A stretch of 7,260 nucleotides of DNA from contig JAQGPE010000419.1 in the NCBI GenBank assembly GCA_028293225.1, positions 1-7,260 of the forward strand, given 5' to 3'. This stretch comes from Akkermansiaceae bacterium. Its GTDB lineage: Bacteria > Verrucomicrobiota > Verrucomicrobiia > Verrucomicrobiales > Akkermansiaceae. How positions within the stretch are numbered: the first letter of the stretch is position 1; every line of letters begins with the position of its first letter. The position numbers and the translations under genes are program-made. Shown piece by piece: positions 1 through 5,307 of this stretch. Below the pieces are notes generated by a model. It was not told where the DNA came from and did not search any database. It saw only the letters and a list, made by a program, of their open reading frames with translations.

Positions 1-656
1 AGGGTCTGGGAACCGAGCAGAGTGGAGCCTTCGTAGTAGGTCACCAGGCTGCCGCCGGTGCCAAAGGCCGAGCCGGTGCCGGCGAGATCGGAAAGGACCA
101 CGGTGTAGTTGGTGAACACGCCGTAGCCGGTATTGGTTCCGGAAGCACCATCAACGCCGCCCTGGCCGACTTGGAACAGCTGGGTGCCGCCATTACCGCG
201 GAAGAGGATGCCGAAGTCGGCGCCGGTGACACCCGGGCCGGCGCCCGCAGCGCCGTTCACCTGGAGGCTGACCCAGTCGGAGAGGTCCGGATTGCCGCTG
301 GCGATGATGCGGTCGAAGCTGATCGAGATCGCCGAGGTGACCGCGGCGAAATTGTAGTTGATGTAGGTGGTGCCGCCGTTGTCGAGCAGCAGGGCGTTGG
401 GGTTGCCGGCGAAGGTCGTGGTGTTACCGACCTGCTCGTAGCCCCCGGGGGCGAGGTCGGAATAGCTGAGGGTCGGGGTGGCAAGCGTGCCACCCTGACG
501 GCCCGGATTGGCCAGGTCGAAGTTGGTGTCGTTCATGTTCGCCGTGACCGAGAAATTGTCGGTGAACAGGACGACGGCGGAGGCGGAGCCGAGTGGAAGG
601 GCCAGGGCGAGAGCCGCGGCGAAGGCCTTGGAGGGGGAGCTTTTTGGAATCATCAT
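1..656 (-). CDS. Secreted PEP-CTERM-like surface protein, 3' end missing
   Basis: Reading the minus strand from the double ATG at 656-651 gives 218 uninterrupted codons to the window edge, so the C-terminus is not visible. The N-terminus is a clear Sec signal peptide: Lys5 and Lys10, a hydrophobic Ala/Leu core at about residues 11-22, then GSASA with probable cleavage after Ala27. The mature part starts VVLFTDNFS and is rich in Gly, Asn, Thr and Ser with almost no Lys, Cys or His. That composition fits an exported beta-rich surface protein. The 'FTDNF...FDLANPGRQGG' opening resembles the start of many Verrucomicrobiota proteins that end in a PEP-CTERM sorting signal; this is from memory, and the sorting signal would lie outside the window. 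No catalytic motif is visible and no function is assigned. There is no Shine-Dalgarno sequence near the ATG, and the only AGGAGG-like stretch lies about 35 nt upstream. The frame stays open upstream to at least a TTG, but the signal peptide fits the ATG start. Confidence 0.8.
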   Translation of the reverse strand, partial: MMIPKSSPSKAFAAALALALPLGSASAVVLFTDNFSVTANMNDTNFDLANPGRQGGTLATPTLSYSDLAPGGYEQVGNTTTFAGNPNALLLDNGGTTYINYNFAAVTSAISISFDRIIASGNPDLSDWVSLQVNGAAGAGPGVTGADFGILFRGNGGTQLFQVGQGGVDGASGTNTGYGVFTNYTVVLSDLAGTGSAFGTGGSLVTYYEGSTLLGSQT

Positions 657-765
657 AACGGGTGCTGAATTAGACGATTCGATTCTTACCCCCTCCTGCT
701 CCTCAACAAGCTGATCAGGTAGCAATGTGACGCCAAGTATCTTGTTTTAACGCCATAAATGCGTA

Positions 766-795
766 AATATACCACACCGCTTCAAACACCTTGAA
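766..795 (-). promoter_or_regulatory. Possible promoter for the left-hand secreted protein gene
   Basis: On the minus strand a TATATT hexamer (771-766; 5 of 6 with TATAAT) follows a weak TTCAAG (795-790; 3 of 6 with TTGACA) at an 18-bp spacing, in the AT-rich part of the gap. The leader to the ATG at 656 would be about 100 nt. The -35 is poor and AT richness alone could create the -10, so this is only a candidate. Confidence 0.2.
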
Positions 796-898
796 CTTTG
801 AATCGGCTCCCGCGCTGAAGGCGGGAACCCTTCCTGCTCTTTCCCTTGATCAGGAAGCCGCGGAAGGCGGCATCGCGAGGATGGCTGCCGTGGGAAAG
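781..898. repeat. Palindrome-rich intergenic element, possible dispersed repeat
   Basis: Several perfect inverted repeats are packed here. TTCAA/TTGAA pairs at 781-785 with 791-795. TCCCGC/GCGGGA pairs at 808-813 with 821-826 across a 7-nt loop. CTTCCTG/CAGGAAG pairs at 830-836 with 851-857. GCCGC/GCGGC pairs at 857-861 with 867-871. CTTTCCC/GGGAAAG pairs at 839-845 with 892-898. The last pairing crosses the CTTCCTG one, so the two are either alternative folds or a pseudoknot. There is no U-run, so this is not a normal terminator. The density resembles intergenic REP-like elements or a structured RNA, but only one copy lies in the window, so repeat status is inference. Confidence 0.35.
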
Positions 899-1001
899 GA
901 AAAGCATCAATCGAGCCACGATCCTGAGATTGTGAGCGATGCACTTGCCGGACATCGGAGGCGTGTTGCCTTTCCGGCCAAAATCGGGTTGGATTCCGAA
1001 C

Positions 1002-1637
1002 ATGAGAATCTGTCGAATCCTGTCGCTTAGTGTGGTCGCCTGCCTGCTTCTCGCAGAAGCACGGAGCGAGGTGCGGCACGAGGAATCGAACGGAGAGTTC
1101 GCGATCAAGGTGGCGGAGTCGAAGGTCAGCGTGGAACGGAAGAAGGATCACGCAACGCGGACGATCGACGGCGTGCTGTGGGGCGAGTCGGTTTTCAGGA
1201 AGGTCCTGCCTGCGACGATGCTGCATGAGGAGTGGCTGCTGGTGCCACTGAAGGACTACTCATTTCGCCTGTTGGATCTCCGTGCTCTTTTCAAAGCCGA
1301 AGAACAGCGAACGGGCGCTGGCGATGAAATCATCCTTGAAGGGGGCGGGCGCAAGGTGGGGCTATTCGACCGGACCCGGGCGTTCTGGTCGCTGGACCGG
1401 CTGCTTGAAGAGACGCTGGTGCAGGGCAATATCACGAACGACGCGGACGAGAGCTGGACGTTTTTCATGGAAACCTTGGATAGCGAAATCATCGTCAACG
1501 ACGAGAAGGCTTGCGGCTCCCTGGTGGCGCGAGCGGTGAGTCCAGATCGGAGCTACGAGCGGAGCTTCCGGGTGATTTGTAACCCCGCGCGCTATGCGGA
1601 GCTGATGAAGAAGTACGACGCTCCTGCGAAGAAATAA
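1002..1637 (+). CDS. Exported protein of unknown function, 211 aa
   Basis: I do not recognise this family. The ATG at 1002 is preferred over an in-frame ATG at 939 because it begins directly with an export signal: MRICR, then a hydrophobic run to about residue 18 and AEARS, giving probable signal peptidase I cleavage around residues 20-23. The sequence VVAC at residues 11-14 also satisfies a loose lipobox, so a lipoprotein is possible. The mature chain is charged and mixed alpha/beta, without transmembrane segments, repeats or obvious catalytic motifs. Two cysteines, in 'EKACGS' and 'RVICNP', could form a disulfide outside the cytoplasm. Its stop lies 16 bp from the stop of the convergent UdgX-fusion gene, so the two are transcribed toward each other and are not an operon. 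No strong ribosome binding site precedes the start, and no terminator with a T-run follows it. Confidence 0.7.
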   Translation: MRICRILSLSVVACLLLAEARSEVRHEESNGEFAIKVAESKVSVERKKDHATRTIDGVLWGESVFRKVLPATMLHEEWLLVPLKDYSFRLLDLRALFKAEEQRTGAGDEIILEGGGRKVGLFDRTRAFWSLDRLLEETLVQGNITNDADESWTFFMETLDSEIIVNDEKACGSLVARAVSPDRSYERSFRVICNPARYAELMKKYDAPAKK

Positions 1638-1653
1638 CAAGGCAGGGGGTCGA

Positions 1654-3105
1654 TCAACCAGGCTCGCAGGCGAGACTGAGATCGGCGACGAAGCGCTGGT
1701 ACTCCTCTTCTTTTCTGGCGGGATCGGGGATGCGCAGCAGATAGGACGGGTGGACGGTGAGGATGACTTTCGCCGCGAGGTGGGGAGCGGCGACGAGGCC
1801 GCGGTGTTGCGTCACCTTGACCTGCGGCCCCAGCAGAGAAGCGGCAGCGGTGCCACCGAGGAGGATCAGTACGGCGGGGCCAACGGTGTTCAGTTCGGCG
1901 AGAAGCCAGGGCTTGCAGGCCTCCACCTCGGCGCGGCCGGGATTCTTGTGCAGGCGCAGCTTGCCGCGCGGCTCCCACTTGAAGTGCTTTACGGCGTTGG
2001 TGACATAGGCGGAGGCGCGATCCACCTTCGCCTCGGCGAGGGCGCGGTCGAGGAACTGGCCGGCCGGGCCGACGAAGGGCTGGCCGCGCAGGTCCTCCTG
2101 GTCGCCGGGCTGCTCCCCCACGATCATGAGGCGGGCGTTTTCCGGACCGCGGCCGAAGACGGCGCAGGTGGCGCGCTCCCAGAGCGGGCAGGCGCGGCAG
2201 GCATCGACCATGCGTGAGAGATCGGCGAGCGGGGTGCGCTCAAGAGGAGCGGTGCCATCGCCGAAGGGTGCGGACATTTCCTGCAGGCCCTTCAGGTAGC
2301 GGTTGTTCGGCGCCGGCCGGACCCCGCGCTCCGGCTCGACCAGCATGTCATCGACGCGGCGGCAGCTCGACTCGATCAGTTCGGGAATGAGCGAGGCTTC
2401 AGGCAGGTTCTTCCAGTAGCGCTTCGGCATCTCCGACTTCATCATCTGCTCCTTCAGCCGGGCCGGGTTGAAGATGCTGCGGTAGTAAGTGCGCCAGATT
2501 TCCTCCAGTTCGTCCGGGTTGTCGCAGGGGTTGGTGGCGACGCCGGGGGTGAACTTGAGCTCGTTATCGATCCAGTGGGCGCAGCCCTTCGGTGAGAAGA
2601 TCGACCAGTCCATGTTCGCGAAGCGGTCGCGGAAAAACGGCGTGGCGGCGGCGATGACCTCATGGTCGGGCTCGAACCAGGCGACGTAGCGTTCGCGCCC
2701 GGCATCGGTCTCGCCGATCTTCCGGAAGCGGACGAAGGCGTGCATCTTGTGGATTTCGCGGCGGACGTTTTTGGCCAGCAGACGGGCCCTGGCAATATCC
2801 GGGTCGCTGACAATTTCCAGCAGGTGCTTTTCGCCGCCTTTCACCAGCCGCCAGAGGATCCGGTAGAGCAGCGCCCAGCGACGCGGGTCGGCATGGCAGA
2901 TGGCTGAGCGGGCGAGCTCGACGAACTCTGCCGGGACCTTGAAGGAGGCCCGGCCGGGAGGCGGAGCGAGGGCCGCCGCGCCGAAAAGACTCCCCTGCCC
3001 CGGGCGCTCCCAGATGACTTCCGCGGGCGGGACCTCCGACTCTAACAGGCTGCGGGCGGCTTCGCGCCAGTCGGCGAAGTTGCGGCCTGGATCGACCTGC
3101 TTCAT
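1654..3105 (-). CDS. DUF4130-type / UdgX uracil-DNA glycosylase fusion protein
   Basis: A 483-aa two-domain DNA repair protein. Residues ~55-260 match the DUF4130 domain linked to radical SAM partners (TIGR03915 type); the conserved block 'IFNPARL...MPKRYWKNLPE' is at 211-236. Residues ~290-480 are a UdgX-type uracil-DNA glycosylase: GEQPGDQED (330-338, active-site motif 1), FVGPAG (344-349), the loop GKLRLHKNP (381-389) and HPS (452-454, motif 2). In UdgX the loop histidine (His386 here) forms a covalent bond with the abasic site after uracil removal, leaving the protein locked on DNA. C303, C306 and C397 match three family-4 UDG iron-sulfur ligands; the fourth position is His374. The ATG at 3105 overlaps the stop of the upstream radical SAM gene (ATGA), implying translational coupling. 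The frame is open upstream to 3393, but that part lies inside the partner gene. QGSLF at 37-41 resembles a clamp-binding motif. Confidence 0.93.
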   Translation of the reverse strand: MKQVDPGRNFADWREAARSLLESEVPPAEVIWERPGQGSLFGAAALAPPPGRASFKVPAEFVELARSAICHADPRRWALLYRILWRLVKGGEKHLLEIVSDPDIARARLLAKNVRREIHKMHAFVRFRKIGETDAGRERYVAWFEPDHEVIAAATPFFRDRFANMDWSIFSPKGCAHWIDNELKFTPGVATNPCDNPDELEEIWRTYYRSIFNPARLKEQMMKSEMPKRYWKNLPEASLIPELIESSCRRVDDMLVEPERGVRPAPNNRYLKGLQEMSAPFGDGTAPLERTPLADLSRMVDACRACPLWERATCAVFGRGPENARLMIVGEQPGDQEDLRGQPFVGPAGQFLDRALAEAKVDRASAYVTNAVKHFKWEPRGKLRLHKNPGRAEVEACKPWLLAELNTVGPAVLILLGGTAAASLLGPQVKVTQHRGLVAAPHLAAKVILTVHPSYLLRIPDPARKEEEYQRFVADLSLACEPG

Positions 3106-4331
3106 CGGGCGAAAAGCTCCATCTGCTGTGGCCGCGGGGCGAGACGGGCGATCAGGCGGTCGCCATCGAGCAAGCCGGCGGACGGAAAATGGTCGGCGGT
3201 GATCAGGAACGGCATGACCTTTTTCAACGAGACGCGCAGGCGGGTGAGGTCGGCCAGGCGCACGAGGGTGTGGCGGCGGATCTGCAGGAGGCGGTCGACA
3301 TTTTTCACTCCCAGCCCCGGCACGCGGAGCAGGCGTTCGCGCGGCGCGGTCTGCACGTTCATGGGGAAGTCCTGGCGATTGCGCAGGGCCCACGAGAGCT
3401 TCGGGTCGATATTGAGGTCGAGGTTCGGCGCCTCGACCGGGAGGATCTCGCCGACGCCGAAGCCGTAGTGGCGCAGCAGCCAGTCGGCCTGATAGAGGCG
3501 GTGCTCGCGGACCAGCGGCGGGGCGGCGAGCGGCAGGATTTTTGAAGGCTCCGGGATCGGACTGAAGGCGGAGTAGTAGACCCGCTTCAGCTTGTAGGAG
3601 CCGTAGAGTTCATCGGCGCGGGCCAGGAAGTCGGCGTCGGTGGATTCGTCCGCGCCGACGATGACCTGGGTGCTTTGGCCGGTGGCATGGCGCAGGGCGC
3701 GGTCGCCGGTTTTCCTGCGGTCGGCGGCGTCCTCCAGCTTCAGGCGGATGCGGCCCATGGCCTGCTTGGTGCGGCCGAGGTTTTTCTCCGGCGCCAGCTT
3801 GTCGAGGCTGACCTGGGTGGGGAGCTCCAGGTTGATGCTGATGCGGTCGGCGTAGCGGGCGGCCTGCTCGATCAGTTCGCCGGAGGCCTCCGGGATGGTC
3901 TTGAGGTGGATGTAGCCGCGGAAGTCGTGCTCCTCGCGCAGGCGGCGGGCGACGGAAACGACCTGCTCCATGGTGTGGTCGGCAGTGCGGATGATCCCGG
4001 AACTGAGGAAGAGGCCCTCGATGTAGTTGCGCTTGTAGAAGTCGAGGGTGAGGTCGATCACCTCGTCCGGGGTGAAGGCGGCTCGGCGGACATTGCTGGA
4101 GCGGCGGTTGATGCAGTAGTGGCAGTCGTAGATGCAGCTGTTGGTCAGGAGGACCTTCAGCAGGGAGATGCAGCGGCCGTCCGGGGCGTAGCTGTGGCAG
4201 ATGCCGGAGCCGCCGGCTGAGCCGACGCCCTTGCCGTCGCGGGAGTCGCGCTGATTCGCTCCCGAGCTGGCGCAAGAGGCATCGTATTTCGCCGCGTCCG
4301 CCAGGATTGCCAGTTTTTCAGAGACGCTCAT
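3102..4331 (-). CDS. Putative DNA modification/repair radical SAM protein
   Basis: A 409-aa radical SAM protein of the family that accompanies UdgX/DUF4130 proteins (TIGR03916 type). C66-x3-C70-x2-C73 is the canonical motif for the SAM-binding [4Fe-4S] cluster. The family's N-terminal block is clear: 'KLAILADAAKYDASCASSG' then 'GICHSYAPDGRC' (C20, C45, C54), and after the cluster 'NRRSSN...RAAFTPDEV'. Residues ~334-353 (LLRVPGLGVKNVDRLLQIRR) form a helix-hairpin-helix, a non-specific DNA-binding element, supporting action on DNA. The chain ends in QMELF plus two residues, like a sliding-clamp-binding pentapeptide. The reaction is unknown; radical chemistry on a damaged or modified base, or on the UdgX adduct, is conjecture. 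The start at 4331 is chosen because family similarity begins there; in-frame ATGs at 4340 and 4409 would add residues encoded by the operator region. Two LexA-like boxes end one base upstream of the ATG. Confidence 0.93.
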   Translation of the reverse strand: MSVSEKLAILADAAKYDASCASSGANQRDSRDGKGVGSAGGSGICHSYAPDGRCISLLKVLLTNSCIYDCHYCINRRSSNVRRAAFTPDEVIDLTLDFYKRNYIEGLFLSSGIIRTADHTMEQVVSVARRLREEHDFRGYIHLKTIPEASGELIEQAARYADRISINLELPTQVSLDKLAPEKNLGRTKQAMGRIRLKLEDAADRRKTGDRALRHATGQSTQVIVGADESTDADFLARADELYGSYKLKRVYYSAFSPIPEPSKILPLAAPPLVREHRLYQADWLLRHYGFGVGEILPVEAPNLDLNIDPKLSWALRNRQDFPMNVQTAPRERLLRVPGLGVKNVDRLLQIRRHTLVRLADLTRLRVSLKKVMPFLITADHFPSAGLLDGDRLIARLAPRPQQMELFAR

Positions 4332-4345
4332 GGTTCTCATGAACA
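4332..4345 (-). promoter_or_regulatory. LexA-like SOS box 1 (start-codon proximal)
   Basis: On the minus strand this reads TGTTC-ATGA-GAACC, matching 9 of the 10 fixed positions of the Verrucomicrobia LexA operator TGTTC-N4-GAACA reported for Verrucomicrobium spinosum. It ends directly at the ATG of the radical SAM gene at 4331, so bound LexA would cover the initiation region. The match is seen in the sequence; binding is inferred. Confidence 0.7.
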
Positions 4346-4347
4346 GT

Positions 4348-4361
4348 AGTTCACGAGAACA
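4348..4361 (-). promoter_or_regulatory. LexA-like SOS box 2 (distal)
   Basis: On the minus strand this reads TGTTC-TCGT-GAACT, again 9 of 10 fixed positions of TGTTC-N4-GAACA. Its centre is 16 bp from box 1, and a further GAAC half-site abuts it upstream (GAACTGTTC, 4366-4358). Five alternating half-sites in 35 bp are unlikely to be chance and suggest cooperative LexA binding. No convincing -35/-10 pair for the repair operon could be fixed around the boxes. Confidence 0.7.
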
Positions 4362-4417
4362 GTTCAGCCAGCAAAAAAGACTCCGCGGTTTCGGTGGTGA
4401 AATCGTCACGCAATTTT

Positions 4418-4431
4418 TTACCTTTTGGTAA
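4418..4431. promoter_or_regulatory. TTAC-N6-GTAA operator, upstream copy
   Basis: TTAC-CTTTTG-GTAA sits inside a longer palindrome, TTTTACC-TTTT-GGTAAAA (4416-4433). It lies just upstream of the -35 of the dehydrogenase promoter and is 87 bp from the start of the radical SAM gene on the other side. TTAC/GTAA dyads are typical of HxlR/DUF24 and some other winged-helix redox regulators (for example CatR sites, TTAC-N5-GTAA), but no regulator gene is in the window. Confidence 0.5.
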
Positions 4432-4439
4432 AATATCCC

Positions 4440-4468
4440 TTGTCATCCGCCGCGACCCGCCCAATAAC
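4440..4468 (+). promoter_or_regulatory. Promoter of the SDR-DUF5069 unit
   Basis: TTGTCA (4440-4445, 5 of 6 with TTGACA), a 17-bp spacer, then AATAAC (4463-4468, 4 of 6 with TATAAT). Transcription would start near 4475, about 30 nt before the dehydrogenase ATG. The two TTAC-N6-GTAA dyads lie on either side of these boxes, which supports the assignment. Confidence 0.5.
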
Positions 4469-4482
4469 TTACCCGTCAGTAA
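4469..4482. promoter_or_regulatory. TTAC-N6-GTAA operator, downstream copy
   Basis: TTAC-CCGTCA-GTAA, extended to CTTAC/GTAAG at 4468-4483, begins at the base after the -10 hexamer and covers the expected transcription start. The centre-to-centre distance from the upstream copy is 51 bp, close to five helical turns. A repressor bound here would block initiation, and two bound dimers could interact across the promoter. Confidence 0.5.
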
Positions 4483-4505
4483 GAAATACCAGACAAATCA
4501 TCTCC

Positions 4506-5270
4506 ATGAGCACATCCCATTCGCAAAAGCTTGCAGGTAAGGTCGCTATCGTCTCCGGCGCGTCCAAAGGAATTGGCGCGGGAATCGCCGAACTCTACGG
4601 CGCCGAAGGCGCTAGCGTGGTGGTCAACTATGCCTCCAGCAAGGAAGGCGCCGACAAGGTCGTCGCCGCCATCACCGCCGCCGGTGGCAAAGCGATCGCC
4701 GTGCAGGGCGACTTCTCCAAGAAGGCCGACATCGACCGCGTTTTCGACGAAGCGGCCAAGGCCTACGGCACCGTCGACATCCTGGTGAACAACGCCGGCA
4801 TCTACAAATTCGGCGCTCTTGAAGATATCAGCGAAGATCACTTCTACAGCCAGTTCAACCTGAACGTGCTCGGCCTGCTGTTCGCCGCGCAGCGCGCCGC
4901 GGCCCAGTTCGATAAGGAAAAGGGCGGCGTGATCGTGAACATCAGCTCGGTGGTCGCGACCCTCACCCCTCCCGGAGCCGCCGTCTACAGCGCCACCAAG
5001 GCCGCCGTGGATGCGATCACCGGCTCGCTCTCGAAGGAACTCGGCGGCCGCAAGATCCGCGTCAACTCGCTGAACCCGGGGATGGTGGAAACCGAAGGCG
5101 TCCATGCCGCCGGTTTCCTCGGCTCCGACTTCCACACCCAGGCGCTTGCGACCACCCCGCTGGGCCGGATCGGCCAGCCGGACGATATCGCCAAAGTGGC
5201 CGTGTTCCTGGCTTCCGACGAATCCGGCTGGGTCACCGGCAGCTCGCTGAATGTCGCCGGCGGTTACTGA
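4506..5270 (+). CDS. Short-chain dehydrogenase/reductase (SDR), 254 aa
   Basis: A complete classical SDR of usual length, a soluble NAD(P)H-dependent oxidoreductase. The dinucleotide-binding motif is SGASKGIG (17-24, with G18, G22 and G24), after beta-strand 1 'KVAIVSG'. NNAG is at 95-98. The catalytic tetrad is N120, S148 (within NISS), Y161 and K165 (YSATK). NPG (190-192) and a C-terminal GSSLNVAGGY complete the fold. The segment after beta-2 is VVVNYASS with no Asp, so NADP(H) is plausible. Family members act on sugars, acyl-ACP, quinones and many alcohols, so the substrate cannot be assigned. The start at 4506 is used because SDR similarity starts a few residues later and the in-frame ATG at 4425 lies upstream of the promoter. 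No Shine-Dalgarno sequence precedes it. The flanking TTAC-N6-GTAA dyads suggest inducible repression. The next gene begins 37 bp after its stop. Confidence 0.93.
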   Translation: MSTSHSQKLAGKVAIVSGASKGIGAGIAELYGAEGASVVVNYASSKEGADKVVAAITAAGGKAIAVQGDFSKKADIDRVFDEAAKAYGTVDILVNNAGIYKFGALEDISEDHFYSQFNLNVLGLLFAAQRAAAQFDKEKGGVIVNISSVVATLTPPGAAVYSATKAAVDAITGSLSKELGGRKIRVNSLNPGMVETEGVHAAGFLGSDFHTQALATTPLGRIGQPDDIAKVAVFLASDESGWVTGSSLNVAGGY

Positions 5271-5307
5271 GCGCGCGTTTCATCCCCTGCCCTCTTCTAC
5301 CGAGATC

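Larger units (their letters stand above)
657..1001. other. Divergent non-coding gap of 345 bp
   Basis: This lies between the start of the left-hand secreted protein (minus) and the start of the 211-aa exported protein (plus). I see no convincing gene in it. Open frames crossing it lack recognisable composition or start signals. Bases 735-775 are AT-rich and carry the only promoter-like boxes. Bases 781-898 hold a cluster of inverted repeats described separately. Bases 899-1001, directly upstream of the plus-strand gene, show no clear -35/-10 pair. Confidence 0.6.

Noticed and set aside
939..1001. Earlier ATG at 939 for the 211-aa exported protein
   Set aside because: It would place 21 non-hydrophobic residues before an obvious signal peptide.
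747..1226. Minus-strand open frames over the 657-1001 gap and the start of the exported protein
   Set aside because: They overlap a gene with a signal peptide on the other strand, have no recognisable product, and run through the palindrome-rich element.
1621..1648. Stem CTCCTGC/GCAGGGG around the stop of the exported protein as a terminator
   Set aside because: Seven pairs with one wobble, a 14-nt loop containing the stop codon, and no T-run on either strand. Too weak to call.
3106..3393. Upstream extension of the UdgX fusion frame to an ATG at 3393
   Set aside because: The extra 96 residues lie entirely within the radical SAM coding sequence in another frame and are Pro/Arg-rich. The ATGA overlap at 3105 is the natural start.
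3675..4220. 181-codon plus-strand frame opposite the radical SAM gene
   Set aside because: An Ala/Val/Gly/Asp-rich antisense shadow of a strongly recognised coding frame.
4332..4409. Longer N-terminus of the radical SAM protein from the ATG at 4409 or 4340
   Set aside because: The added residues are encoded by the LexA-like operator region and have no family similarity, which begins at the ATG at 4331.
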